Part shown: piece by piece, positions 43,171 to 52,330 of the stretch
How the letters are laid out: every line of letters begins with the position of its first letter
Position numbering within the stretch: position 1 is the first letter of the stretch
DNA from: an uncultured Spirochaetaceae bacterium
GTDB taxonomy: Bacteria; Spirochaetota; Spirochaetia; Sphaerochaetales; Sphaerochaetaceae
NCBI GenBank assembly: GCA_944389105.1
Contig: CALXLD010000024.1
Coordinates: forward strand, 1-64,000
Direction: 5' to 3'
Length of the DNA: 64,000 nucleotides
Program-made: the position numbers and the translations under genes
Notes under the pieces: generated by a model
Databases searched by the model: none
Seen by the model: only the letters and a program-made list of their open reading frames with translations
What the model was told of the DNA's origin: nothing

Positions 43171-44958
43171 TTAATGAATCTCGATGGCCGAGAATTTGCA
43201 GGTTTCTTTGCAGACACCGCACTTGATACATACATTTCCATTAATCTTGTGAGGACTCTTAACCTCTCCGGAAATAGCACCGACAGGACACTTTCTGGCA
43301 CAAGCTGTACATCCTATACACTTTGAAGGATTGATTTCATAGCTTATGAGCTTCTTGCACTTTCCAGACGGACACTTCTTGTCAATGATATGAGCCTTGT
43401 ATTCCTCCGGGAAATAATGAAGCGTGGAAAGAACAGGATTAGGAGCTGTCTGACCGAGAGCACAGAGTGAGCCGATCTTCATTGCATGGGCAATCTGCTC
43501 AATCTGCTTGATGTCGTTCTCCTCTCCCTTGCCCTGTGTTATTTTCTCAAGGATATTGTAAAGGCTCTTTCCGCCGATACGGCAAGGTGCGCACTTTCCG
43601 CAGGATTCATCGACCGTGAAGTTGAGATAGAACTTAGCAACATCAACGATACAATCATCTTCATCCATAACGATCATACCGCCGGAGCCCATCATAGATC
43701 CGATTTTCTGGAGACCACCGAAATCAATAGGTGTATCAAGGTTCTCCTCGGTTATGACACCACCGGAAGGACCACCTGTCTGGACAGCCTTGAATTTCTT
43801 TCCATGTGCGATACCGCCGCCGATATCATAGACAATCTCACCGAGTGTTGTGCCCAGCGGGACCTCAGCAATGCCGGAGTTGCAGATATTTCCGGTAAGA
43901 GCGATGACCTTTGTACCATGGCTGTCTGGAGTTCCGATTGAAGCGAACCACTCTCCGCCATTGTTTATGATCTGTGCGACATTGGCCCATGTCTCAACAT
44001 TGTTTATGACAGTAGGCTTGCCCCAGAGTCCCTTGGAAGCTGGGAATGGCGGCCTCGGCTTAGGCATACCTCTGTGGCCTTCAATTGACTGCAGAAGAGC
44101 AGTTTCCTCTCCACAGACGAATGCACCAGCACCAAGCCTTATCTCGATATCATAATCAAAGCCGGAACCAAGGATATCCTTTCCGAGAAGGCCATACTCC
44201 CTAGCCTGCTTCATAGCAACTTCGAGACGATGGATTGCAAGAGGATACTCAGCACGGATGTAGATGAATCCCTGATGTGCACCTACAGTATGGCCGCAGA
44301 TTGTCATTGCTTCCAGAACTGAATGGGGATCTCCCTCAAGAGTAGAACGATCCATGTATGCACCTGGGTCACCTTCATCAGCGTTGCAGACAACGTACTT
44401 CACAGGATTTGTCTCCTGCTTTGTGAAATTCCACTTCATCCATGTAGGAAAGCCTGCACCGCCGCGGCCACGGAGACCGGCTGTCTTGAGTTCATTGATG
44501 ACATCATCCGGTGTCATCTCGAAAAGAACTTTCTCAAGAGCCTTGTATCCGCCTGCTGCAATATACTCATCAATATTCTCCGGATCGATGGAACCGCAGT
44601 TGCGGAGAACGATTCTCATCTGCTTCTGATAGAACTGGATATCCTCCACTTCCTCATAAGCCTTGTGCGGAGCTTTGTTGTAAAGAAGTCTGGTGACTTC
44701 CCTTCCCTTGATGACATGCTCAGCAATAAGCTCCTTTGCATCCTCTGGCTTTACCTGGACGTAGAAAGAGTCTTCAGGAAGGATCTTTACAATCGGTCCC
44801 TGCTCACAGAAACCGAAACAACCAGTCTTTATAACCTGAACCTGATCAGCAACACCCTGTGCTACAGCTTCATCGATAAGAGCATGATAGATCTGATCAG
44901 AGCGCGAAGATTCACATCCGGTACCACCGCATACTAGAATATAATTCTTGAAACCCAT
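43171..44958 (-). CDS. hydB: Hydrogenase NuoF-like flavoprotein subunit
   Basis: The 595-residue protein begins with a thioredoxin-like [2Fe-2S] domain (YILVCGGTGCESS and TGCFGFCEQGP, 1-90). NuoF core motifs follow: GLRGRGGAGFPTWMKW for FMN and NAD binding near 165-180, CNADEGDPGAYMDR, and the [4Fe-4S] site ESCGKCAPCRIGG near 475. Two C-terminal ferredoxin motifs (CIGCTACARKCP and CIKCGVCKETC) close it. It exchanges electrons between NAD(P)H, flavin and the hydrogenase. It starts 1 nt after the ATPase-fusion gene stop. Confidence 0.95.
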   Translation of the reverse strand: MGFKNYILVCGGTGCESSRSDQIYHALIDEAVAQGVADQVQVIKTGCFGFCEQGPIVKILPEDSFYVQVKPEDAKELIAEHVIKGREVTRLLYNKAPHKAYEEVEDIQFYQKQMRIVLRNCGSIDPENIDEYIAAGGYKALEKVLFEMTPDDVINELKTAGLRGRGGAGFPTWMKWNFTKQETNPVKYVVCNADEGDPGAYMDRSTLEGDPHSVLEAMTICGHTVGAHQGFIYIRAEYPLAIHRLEVAMKQAREYGLLGKDILGSGFDYDIEIRLGAGAFVCGEETALLQSIEGHRGMPKPRPPFPASKGLWGKPTVINNVETWANVAQIINNGGEWFASIGTPDSHGTKVIALTGNICNSGIAEVPLGTTLGEIVYDIGGGIAHGKKFKAVQTGGPSGGVITEENLDTPIDFGGLQKIGSMMGSGGMIVMDEDDCIVDVAKFYLNFTVDESCGKCAPCRIGGKSLYNILEKITQGKGEENDIKQIEQIAHAMKIGSLCALGQTAPNPVLSTLHYFPEEYKAHIIDKKCPSGKCKKLISYEINPSKCIGCTACARKCPVGAISGEVKSPHKINGNVCIKCGVCKETCKFSAIEIH

Positions 44959-44959
44959 C

Positions 44960-45820
44960 TTATTCTTTCTCCACAAGCTCGATCCTCAGATCTGAGAGGA
45001 CACGGCCATCTTTAAGATGCTCATTGACGATGCGGACAGCCGCCTCCTTGTCTACAGAGCCATAAACTACAAGACCTGTCTTCGGGGTGTAGACCTCAAC
45101 AACAGGTTCAGGATTAGGAGCAGCGCTCCCCGTCTGTGTGATTATCACATTATCGAGCCCAAGTCTCTCAACCTCATCTGCGATTGTATTGAGAGTGAGC
45201 TTGGCACCTGCATCAATTCCAGAGGTACCCATTGCAACAACAACATGGATATCACGTCCATGAATGTCGCGTTTTTTCAGATTCTTCTCCTCACGATTAC
45301 GAATCTCATGAAGATCAGAAAGCGAAAGCTTAGCCATAGATTTCTCCTTCTCAAGGCCGGAAAGGAGCTCTCTGAATCTCCTTATTCCAGTCGCACTGTC
45401 AGGGACCGCGTCCCTTTCTTCCAGAAGCTTCCGGGTCACTGCAGTCTCCCGTCCGTCCTTCCTTATCGTTACCGTTATGCTCTCATCCATTCCAAGAACA
45501 GGCAGCAGCGCTTCACTGAGATCCGCAAAGCTGCCATCATCATCAGCTGTGAATTCGAGCACCGTGATTCCATCTCCTCGTGTTAAGCGGCATCTGCCTC
45601 TGCTTCTCTCTTTTATGATATGAAGCCCTCGGCCTCGCCCTTCGCCCTTGGTAGTGTTCCCATCCTGAAACGGATCTCCTTTGATGGTATAGACGCCATC
45701 ATCCTCGATCCTTGCATTTACGATGCCATCCGATATCTCAACACGGATGTCCGTTCTTTCCGCACCTGCTTCCACACTGTTGGCAACAGCCTCAATAAGC
45801 AGAGCAGAAACATCATGCAT
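44960..45820 (-). CDS. GHKL ATPase domain fused to a cysteine-less HndB-like domain
   Basis: The 286-residue protein has two parts. Residues 1-95 are a histidine-kinase-type ATPase domain, with N-box EAVANSVEAGA (E10, N14), a DDG motif near 40-42, and G2 loop GNTTKGEGRGRGL (54-66). After a linker, residues 162-286 match HndB: MAKLSLSDLHEIR, VVVAMGTSGIDAGAK and TQTGSAAPNPEPVVEVYTP. The cysteines that hold the [2Fe-2S] cluster in ordinary members are Ser, Gly, Ala or Pro here. In related operons the ATPase and HndB are, to my knowledge, usually separate genes. It lies between the nuoE-like and nuoF-like genes with 1-bp contacts. Confidence 0.85.
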   Translation of the reverse strand: MHDVSALLIEAVANSVEAGAERTDIRVEISDGIVNARIEDDGVYTIKGDPFQDGNTTKGEGRGRGLHIIKERSRGRCRLTRGDGITVLEFTADDDGSFADLSEALLPVLGMDESITVTIRKDGRETAVTRKLLEERDAVPDSATGIRRFRELLSGLEKEKSMAKLSLSDLHEIRNREEKNLKKRDIHGRDIHVVVAMGTSGIDAGAKLTLNTIADEVERLGLDNVIITQTGSAAPNPEPVVEVYTPKTGLVVYGSVDKEAAVRIVNEHLKDGRVLSDLRIELVEKE

Positions 45821-46284
45821 CAGGCGAATTTATCCAGGATTCCGGATATCTGGTTCTTGGAAACCTTACCAAATACTTCTCCGGATATCGTCATAACAGG
45901 TGCAAGTCCGCAGCATCCGACACAGCGAACAGCCTCAAGCGAAAACTTTCCATCCTCGGTTAGTCCGCCGACTTCCAATCCGGCCTCTTTTCCAAGCTCC
46001 TCTACGATCATATCGCCGCCTTTAAGATAGCAGGCCGTACCAAGGCATACCTGGATATTGTATTTTCCGGGCTTGTTGAGTTTGAAGAAATGATAGAAAG
46101 TCAGTACACCCCATATCGTTGCCAGTGGAACACCTGTCTCCTTTGAAACTCCCTCAGCAGCTTCGCGTGAGACATAGCCGAATTCCTCCTGGACCCTATG
46201 GAGAATCATAATGAGATTACCCGGCTTATCTTTCCATTCGGAAATGTAAGCGTTAAGCTCATCAGAGAATATGCTCTGAGCCAT
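45820..46284 (-). CDS. hydC: Hydrogenase NuoE-like [2Fe-2S] subunit
   Basis: The 154-residue protein has a helical N-terminus and a thioredoxin-like [2Fe-2S] domain with CLGTAC and CVGCCG supplying the four Cys (about residues 80-125). It is the NuoE/HydC partner that passes electrons to the flavoprotein subunit. AAAGGAGGAG precedes the ATG. It is the first gene of the hydrogenase operon and divergent from rex. Confidence 0.95.
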   Translation of the reverse strand: MAQSIFSDELNAYISEWKDKPGNLIMILHRVQEEFGYVSREAAEGVSKETGVPLATIWGVLTFYHFFKLNKPGKYNIQVCLGTACYLKGGDMIVEELGKEAGLEVGGLTEDGKFSLEAVRCVGCCGLAPVMTISGEVFGKVSKNQISGILDKFA

Positions 46285-46313
46285 AACTCCTCCTTTGTTA
46301 AGTCACCAGTTAG

Positions 46314-46343
46314 ATATTATCTTATTGTCTCGCGCTTTTGCAA
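46314..46343 (-). promoter_or_regulatory. Promoter of the hydrogenase operon
   Basis: On the minus strand TTGCAA (46343-46338) is followed after 16 nt by GATAAT (46321-46316), or after 18 nt by TAATAT (46319-46314). Either gives a leader of about 25 nt that carries the strong Shine-Dalgarno of hydC. Confidence 0.5.
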
Positions 46344-46399
46344 TAAATCTTCAAAGAAAGACACATCAAGAACACAAAGATAACAACACACATCATTTA

Positions 46400-46431
46400 T
46401 TGACATGAAAGTGCAATTAATATACTTTCAT
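46400..46431 (+). promoter_or_regulatory. rex promoter with overlapping palindrome
   Basis: TTGACA (46400-46405) is a -35 candidate. ATGAAAGT (46405-46412) and ACTTTCAT (46424-46431) form a perfect 8-bp inverted repeat with an 11-nt centre that covers the likely -10 (TATACT 46421 or TACTTT 46423). An operator for autoregulation is likely. It does not match the usual Rex consensus TTGTGA-N6-TCACAA, so Rex binding is only a guess. Confidence 0.45.
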
Positions 46432-46454
46432 TCACATAAAGGGATGAATTGATA

Positions 46455-47096
46455 ATGAACAGTGATATGCTTGTAAGGATTACTCGCTATTTCAGGGCTC
46501 TTAATAGGCTGAGAGCTATCGGTTTAGAGAAAGTCTTCGCACACAATCTAGCAGATGCAGCAGGTGTATCAGCAGCTGTGGTGAGAAAAGACTTCTCGAT
46601 TCTTGAAATCCACGGGCAGAAAAGAGGCGGATATGAGATAACCGATCTTATTGATCGGATATCGAAGATACTGGGAAAAGGCGATCCGCAGAATGTGATA
46701 GTCATAGGCTGCGGACGCATCGGAAAAGCCTTGATGCACTATTCAGGGTTCGAACCTGACGGGATAAGGATAGTGGCAGGTTTCGATTCAGATCCGATAG
46801 TCTATTCAGATGTGTCACACCCTGTTCCGGTCTATCCTATGTCAAGGCTGGAGGAGATGGTCGAGGCCCTGGATGTCAAGGTTGCTATCATAACGGTTCC
46901 TGAATCAGCAGCCGCCGACACTGCCGAGAAGCTTCTGGATGCAGGAGTAAAAGGAATCCTTAACTTCTCCCCGATAACATTGAAACCCCACCCCGCCGTA
47001 CCGGGAGAGACCCCAGCAGTCATACACAACATCAACATCGCTCTCGAACTTGAGCAGATCTTCTATCAGCTTCAGTTTCCGGAGGGCAGAAAATAA
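46455..47096 (+). CDS. rex: Redox-sensing transcriptional repressor Rex
   Basis: The 213-residue regulator has an N-terminal winged helix (1-78), in which VSAAVVRKDFSIL is the recognition region. A Rossmann domain follows, with the NAD(H)-binding VIVIGCGRIGKAL (81-93) and FDSDP near residue 112. A C-terminal domain-swap helix ends it. High NADH releases it from DNA. It is divergent from the NAD-linked hydrogenase operon, a natural target. Its stop abuts the convergent glycosylase gene with no gap. Confidence 0.96.
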   Translation: MNSDMLVRITRYFRALNRLRAIGLEKVFAHNLADAAGVSAAVVRKDFSILEIHGQKRGGYEITDLIDRISKILGKGDPQNVIVIGCGRIGKALMHYSGFEPDGIRIVAGFDSDPIVYSDVSHPVPVYPMSRLEEMVEALDVKVAIITVPESAAADTAEKLLDAGVKGILNFSPITLKPHPAVPGETPAVIHNINIALELEQIFYQLQFPEGRK

Positions 47097-47837
47097 TCAG
47101 CTGCCTGCCCTGATCCAGGAGAAGAGATACTGCTGGGACAGGGCTTCATATGGATGGAAATAGGATGGGTCCTTATCTGGGTAATACTCCTTCATTACCT
47201 TCTTCATCCATACATCCATAGGGAATCCCTCCCTCCGCTGATATGAGAATATAAGGATGCATGAAGCTACCTTAGGCCCTATTCCCTTTATTGTCTGAAG
47301 CTTTGCCATTGCATCATCGAATGGAAGCGGATCTATTTCAGAAAGAATATCCTTCTTTTCAATGGCATCAAGAATGAAAGGTGCCCTGAATCCCGTACCA
47401 AGTGCTCTCAGTTCAGCCTCGCTTGCCCCCTTCATCTCCTCAGCAGTCGGAAATGAGTAGCGGCCAGGAGCAACTTCATGGCCATACCTCTTCGAGAGCC
47501 TGTTATAAAGCCCGGTGATCCTTTTTATATTGTTGTTCTGCGAAAGTATGAAGGATATCGTGGCAATCCAATGGTCCTGCTTCAGGAGCCTTATCGTACC
47601 GGTGCTTTCTACCGCCTGGTGAAGGATATCATCCTTGGAAGCTATCGCCTCTCTAGCTTTCTCATAATCGTATCCAAGATCAAAATAATCATAAAGGAAT
47701 GGATCAGAAGCGGCATCTTCCAGTCCTCTTATTGTATAGAGCTTCTCATTCAGCACAGCAGAGAAAAGGCCGTTCTCATCTTCTCTCCAGCTGAATGACT
47801 GTCCGCCCAGAAGAGTCTCCCTAAGATTTTCGTTCAT
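47097..47837 (-). CDS. Ogg1-like 8-oxoguanine/alkyl-base DNA glycosylase
   Basis: The 246-residue enzyme has an N-terminal beta domain (GGQSFSWREDENGLF) and a helix-hairpin-helix-GPD fold: TIKGIGPKVASCILIFSYQRREGFPMDVW at about 190-218, with the catalytic Lys in GPKVAS and the Asp in PMDVW. SFILSQNNNIKRI matches the Ogg1 base-flipping helix. It removes oxidised purines. The start ATG 47837 follows GGAGGG and overlaps the response regulator by 17 bp. Confidence 0.9.
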   Translation of the reverse strand: MNENLRETLLGGQSFSWREDENGLFSAVLNEKLYTIRGLEDAASDPFLYDYFDLGYDYEKAREAIASKDDILHQAVESTGTIRLLKQDHWIATISFILSQNNNIKRITGLYNRLSKRYGHEVAPGRYSFPTAEEMKGASEAELRALGTGFRAPFILDAIEKKDILSEIDPLPFDDAMAKLQTIKGIGPKVASCILIFSYQRREGFPMDVWMKKVMKEYYPDKDPSYFHPYEALSQQYLFSWIRAGS

Positions 47838-49299
47838 CACCGCCCTCCATATAATTCTTCCTAACATTATCCATATACTCGCCCGGTGTCATCCCCGTAT
47901 AGCGTCTGAATATGTGGAAGAAGTATCCGGGATTGCTGTATCCGACTTTCTCAGCTATCTCGCTGACAGTGCTCTGATGATAAACGGACATGAGCTTTCT
48001 CGCCTCATCAACTCTCGTTGTATTAAGATAGTCGGTGAAACGCTGCCCCATCTCCTTCTGGAACAGCCTTGAAAGATACTCCGGATTCATATAGACGACA
48101 TTCTCCGATATCCACTTAAGGGAAATATCCGGATTGGAAAAATTCGTATTGATGTACTTAACTATCGTCTCGATCGGGAACTGGTCCCTCGCCCTTGGTA
48201 CTTTATGGTCAACAAGCGACTTTGCAAGGAATATCAGATCATCAATGCTCCTCACATTCCCAAGCTCCTTGAGGACAAGCTCGTAATCGGTACTTCTTAT
48301 AGCCATGCGGACAAACAGCGACTCAGCATCATCAAGGCTCCTGGAACGCAGGACCTTTTCCATATCCTCGAAAAGGGATGGATCAGCATTGCCTGAGAGT
48401 GCTGCTCTATAACGCTGGGTAAGTGAATCATCCGTAGACTTCTGTACTGGATGGATCTTGACGATCTCACACTCCTCTTCATCGTAAATCACAGCTTCGG
48501 AAGCTGTCCCAATCTCCCTGACAAAATACCTGGCAAGCTCTTCAGGCGTTCCCCGAACCACATCAACAAGGACTCCCCGTCTCAGTGAGATTTCGTTTCT
48601 CAGGGTATCAAGCAATGAAAGCGAGGAGATATCAAGAATGATGAAAACCTTTCCCCCTGATGAAACGGGGAAAACAGGCATTCTCAGCCCAAGTTCCTTT
48701 ATCGCGGGAATCATAAGCGAGACGAATCTGTCTGCTTCAAGCACCTGGGAGACCATCATCGTAAGCACTTCATAAGAATCGAAGGGAATGAGCCGCTTGC
48801 TTCTGAGCATAACATCGGAAATTGCAGCAGGATCGGATAGAATTTCCATCATCATGCTGCGCTGCAGATAGAATATATACTTACCGTTATACTCTTTTTT
48901 CCCTTCATTCCTGCTGCTTCGGAGGTTCTCTACTTCCGCTTTGACCTCTTTCAGGTTATCGATGAGATCCTCTTTGAGCGCAGGCTTGAGCATATAATGC
49001 TTAACGCCATAGCGCATCGCGGTCTGTGCATATTCAAACTCACCGAATCCAGAAAGGATTATAAAGAGGGTATCCTTCATTTTTGAATGAACCTTCTTTA
49101 TAAGCTCAAGCCCATCAAGCTTCGGCATTCTTATATCTGTGATCACAATATCAGGATGTATACGGTTTATGAGATCATAAGCTTCCTCTCCATCGGATGC
49201 AGTAGCTGCAAGCTTTATTCCAAGCTCCTGCCACGGAATCCATTTGGATATAGAGGTGCGTACAATCTCTTCATCATCTGCCAGAATTGCTGTAACCAT
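47821..49299 (-). CDS. YesN-type response regulator with AraC output domain
   Basis: The 492-residue protein has a receiver domain (1-120) with phospho-acceptor D55 in IVITDIRMPKLDG. A poorly conserved middle region (130-380) and two C-terminal AraC helix-turn-helix motifs follow (ISLKWISENVVYMNPEYLSR and SEIAEKVGYSNPGYFFHIF). It is paired with the histidine kinase upstream, overlapping it by 26 bp. Such pairs usually control polysaccharide or sugar uptake genes, but none are nearby. Confidence 0.94.
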   Translation of the reverse strand: MVTAILADDEEIVRTSISKWIPWQELGIKLAATASDGEEAYDLINRIHPDIVITDIRMPKLDGLELIKKVHSKMKDTLFIILSGFGEFEYAQTAMRYGVKHYMLKPALKEDLIDNLKEVKAEVENLRSSRNEGKKEYNGKYIFYLQRSMMMEILSDPAAISDVMLRSKRLIPFDSYEVLTMMVSQVLEADRFVSLMIPAIKELGLRMPVFPVSSGGKVFIILDISSLSLLDTLRNEISLRRGVLVDVVRGTPEELARYFVREIGTASEAVIYDEEECEIVKIHPVQKSTDDSLTQRYRAALSGNADPSLFEDMEKVLRSRSLDDAESLFVRMAIRSTDYELVLKELGNVRSIDDLIFLAKSLVDHKVPRARDQFPIETIVKYINTNFSNPDISLKWISENVVYMNPEYLSRLFQKEMGQRFTDYLNTTRVDEARKLMSVYHQSTVSEIAEKVGYSNPGYFFHIFRRYTGMTPGEYMDNVRKNYMEGGDERKS

Positions 49300-50974
49300 C
49301 CTGCCTCCCTGGTACGGTAAAGGAAACTACTGCCATACCATCCTCATTCCTGAATTCAAGGCAATATCCATCTCCGAAGAGCAGATGAAGCCTTTCATCA
49401 ATATTCTGCAGCCCGATTCTCTCCGTGGATGACGAGACAATGCCTTCTTTAAGCTTCTCAGCCATATTCTCGGGAAAGGAAGATCCGGTATTCGACACCT
49501 CGCAGAGAATGCCATCAGCCACATTATGGCATCTTACCACTATTTCGGTCTTTATTCCGTTCTCCTCAACAGAGTGCTTCACGGCATTCTCGACAAGGGG
49601 CTGGATGGAGAATTTCGGAATCATCGTATTGAGCACAGATTCTTCAACATCGGCTTTATAGAAAATCGTATCTGGAAAACGGCATCTCTGGATATCAATA
49701 AAGCTGCCAAGGAGCTCCAGCTCCTTCTTTATTGTGACAAGGTCCTCCGATGAAACTGCCGCGCGGAAAAGAGATGCAAGGGAATAGCTCATCGAGGCTA
49801 TATCATCAGCATTGTATTTCTGGCTCAGCCAGTAAATGGAATCGAGTACGTTATAGAGGAAATGAGGATTGATCTGCTGTGTCAGCATCTTGATAGCGCT
49901 ATCCTTCATCATGATCTCTCTCCGGTAATTGTCCTCGACAACTTCCTTATACCCTCTGGCCATGTTGTCAAACCTGTCATTCAGCTGTGCAATCTCATCA
50001 GACCCTGGAAGCGACTGTATCTCAGCTGAGCTGCTGCCTTTTTCAAATGCATCCATCTTTTCCCTGAGTGCATTTATCCTGAAAATCATCCTCTTCACGA
50101 TATGGTGGAGAAGAAGAAGGAAGCAGATAAGCATGACAAGAAGAAATGCAAATGCCGCAAACACGCGTTCAGCAATTCCTCCATATAAAGCATCTCTGGG
50201 GATAGCAGCAATGTATGAGAATCCACTGAGAGGAAGAGTACCGTGATAGATGAAATACGGAACTGAATCCAGTGTAGTGCTGGTAACAGATACAGCCGGA
50301 AGGACCTTGCCTTCCGGATACTCGGAGTAAAGAAGCCTTCCTTCATCGGAGAAGACAAGAAGCATACCTGCATTGTCAGCTGTTTCTCTTAAGCTGGCTG
50401 CAAGAGAAGAGACATCAATCCTCACAGCCAGGACCGCAAGCTCATCAAGCGACAGGAACTCAAGTCTCCTGATTATCCGTATAAGATATATGCTGCCATC
50501 GTCCGAACCGAACCAGACAGCACTTCCATCTGCTGCGCGGACTGAAGGCAGCGCCTCCTCAAGAGATGCAGAGGAAAGAGTCATTCCGCTTCCGCTTTCA
50601 GCAATCCGTCCATCACATAGCAATGAAACGCCGGCAACGAATAATGAGCCATCATGCAGAGTGCTCAGCCTAGCAAGAACATCCCCCCATAGCTCATCCT
50701 CAAGTCTTTCTCCATCTCCGTCCTTTATCTCGGAAAGAGCAGCCTGGAAAAAATCATCCGTACAGATGAGATCGCTCAGCAAAAGCGCTGAAGAAAACAC
50801 GTAATCGGCCCTGGAAAGTATATTTCTGGTATTCTCGCTGTTGATTGAATAGACACGGCTGTCATACTCATCACGGAGACTGAAAAGAAGCAGGATAACG
50901 ACAAGAAGCATCGAAAAGAAGAATGCAACAAGAATCAGGGTAAGCTTTCTGGAAAGAGTGATTGCAGGCTTCAA
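49274..50974 (-). CDS. YesM-type sensor histidine kinase
   Basis: The 566-residue inner-membrane kinase has a first transmembrane helix at about 12-32 and an extracytoplasmic Cache-like sensor (35-275). A second helix near 280-300, a HAMP domain, and a His_kinase domain with the phospho-acceptor in QQINPHFLYNVLDSIYWLS (about 372-390) follow. The ATPase domain has N-box PLVENAVKHS and G2 GIGLQN-like sequence (ERIGLQNIDERL). It overlaps the binding-protein gene by 4 bp, which suggests ligand sensing through that lipoprotein. Confidence 0.93.
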   Translation of the reverse strand: MKPAITLSRKLTLILVAFFFSMLLVVILLLFSLRDEYDSRVYSINSENTRNILSRADYVFSSALLLSDLICTDDFFQAALSEIKDGDGERLEDELWGDVLARLSTLHDGSLFVAGVSLLCDGRIAESGSGMTLSSASLEEALPSVRAADGSAVWFGSDDGSIYLIRIIRRLEFLSLDELAVLAVRIDVSSLAASLRETADNAGMLLVFSDEGRLLYSEYPEGKVLPAVSVTSTTLDSVPYFIYHGTLPLSGFSYIAAIPRDALYGGIAERVFAAFAFLLVMLICFLLLLHHIVKRMIFRINALREKMDAFEKGSSSAEIQSLPGSDEIAQLNDRFDNMARGYKEVVEDNYRREIMMKDSAIKMLTQQINPHFLYNVLDSIYWLSQKYNADDIASMSYSLASLFRAAVSSEDLVTIKKELELLGSFIDIQRCRFPDTIFYKADVEESVLNTMIPKFSIQPLVENAVKHSVEENGIKTEIVVRCHNVADGILCEVSNTGSSFPENMAEKLKEGIVSSSTERIGLQNIDERLHLLFGDGYCLEFRNEDGMAVVSFTVPGRQDGYSNSGR

Positions 50975-52263
50975 ACCGATCCTCCTGCTTTCTGAAGGAT
51001 CAGAAAAGCCTCAGCAACGAATGCCTCTGCAGCCTCATCAGGTTCCATCTTCCCCTCTCTGAGCCATGCTTCATACGCTGCAAGACTCCTTGATATTTCG
51101 TGCGCTCCCAATGGAGGAATAGACCGCTGCATTCCATAGCCGGAAGACACAAGTTCCAGCTGGAAGCGCTCCTCGCTGTCAGATGGGGGAATGTCCCGGA
51201 ACAAAGGAACGCCGAAATCATAACGCAGTATTCTTCCGGCTTCCTCGGAAGTCAGAAGCCAGTCTAGGAATAATCCAGCCTCTTCTGCCTCAGAGGATGC
51301 GGCTGTTATTGCAAGATATGCATATGGTTCCGATACGGCAGAAGGTATAGCCTCTGCTTCTGAAGCGTCCTCAATCTCATTCGATGATACCAGCCTGTTC
51401 CAGAATTCACCATTCGAAGCCGTCGATAAGAAATCTTCTGAATTAAGATGCTGCACAAAGGAAAAATAAGATTGTGAACTTGAAGTATCATGCCTGGCAA
51501 TCTCAGCGTAGATATCACTGCCACGATGGCTCGCGACAGCTTCAAGCAGATCCAGGCCAGCAGGAACCGATGTCTTCATGCCCGTTGCCTCATAGACTTT
51601 CTTCCCTACCTCCTCAAGTTCCTGCATCGAAAAGGGATTATCAAGCTTAATGCCAAGATTATCAAGAAGAGCCTTATCGCAGAACATTACATGTGTTATC
51701 AGACCAACAGGAACTGCCTCGCTAAGAAGAAGCGAACGATTGCGGAAAGCAGACAGATGCATTCTATCGAGCTCAATGATATCGGAAAGCTTTCCCATTG
51801 CAGCATCGGAGGAGATATTCCCCCAGTACCCCGGATAATCAATGAATTCAGCCTTAATCGTGATTCCAGGATTAAGTTCCTGATAAACCCTTATAGCCTC
51901 CTCTGCAGCTTTCCTCCTCTCTCCAGTCTCCCACATCGATATAGTCAGCGTTGTTTCTTCATCATCTCTGCCTGCATATGGGATGTTTCCAAGAATATGG
52001 CTTCCGGAGAAGACCAGCCGGCGAGGCGGCTCGGCCTTATCATTCTTAACCGGACTCTCCTCCTTTTCTGCAATTGGCTCGGGTATTTCAGTTTCAATAT
52101 ATTCAGGTACAGCTGTTTCTTCTTCAGAAGGAAGCGGCTGAGGCTCTTTCTCCGGCAATGAGGAGCAGGAAAAAAGGGTTATGCAGAAAAAAACAATGCA
52201 GAAATATCTGATAATTCCTTTTCCTGTCTGAAATCTCACTTTCCAACCCCTTTTGCCCATCAT
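50971..52263 (-). CDS. Family 1 extracellular solute-binding-like lipoprotein
   Basis: The 430-residue protein has an N-terminal helix ending in the lipobox LFSC (about 30-33), then a Pro/Glu-rich tether (35-75). A domain resembling ABC sugar-binding proteins follows, with LTISMWETGERRKAAEEAIRVYQELNPGI near 105-134 and DWLLTSEEAGRIL near 345. No permease genes are adjacent. Being first in an operon with a YesMN-type system, it may be the sensor accessory rather than a transporter part. A GTG nine codons in, behind AGGGG, is an alternative start. Confidence 0.85.
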   Translation of the reverse strand: MMGKRGWKVRFQTGKGIIRYFCIVFFCITLFSCSSLPEKEPQPLPSEEETAVPEYIETEIPEPIAEKEESPVKNDKAEPPRRLVFSGSHILGNIPYAGRDDEETTLTISMWETGERRKAAEEAIRVYQELNPGITIKAEFIDYPGYWGNISSDAAMGKLSDIIELDRMHLSAFRNRSLLLSEAVPVGLITHVMFCDKALLDNLGIKLDNPFSMQELEEVGKKVYEATGMKTSVPAGLDLLEAVASHRGSDIYAEIARHDTSSSQSYFSFVQHLNSEDFLSTASNGEFWNRLVSSNEIEDASEAEAIPSAVSEPYAYLAITAASSEAEEAGLFLDWLLTSEEAGRILRYDFGVPLFRDIPPSDSEERFQLELVSSGYGMQRSIPPLGAHEISRSLAAYEAWLREGKMEPDEAAEAFVAEAFLILQKAGGSV

Positions 52264-52330
52264 ACACCATAACGACCATGTTTTCCTCTGTTTTCTACAT
52301 AAAGTAAATCGTATTTTTGCATTATATTAT

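Noticed and set aside
44323-44937. 204-codon plus-strand frame opposite hydB
   Set aside because: It is antisense to the well-conserved NuoF-like subunit.
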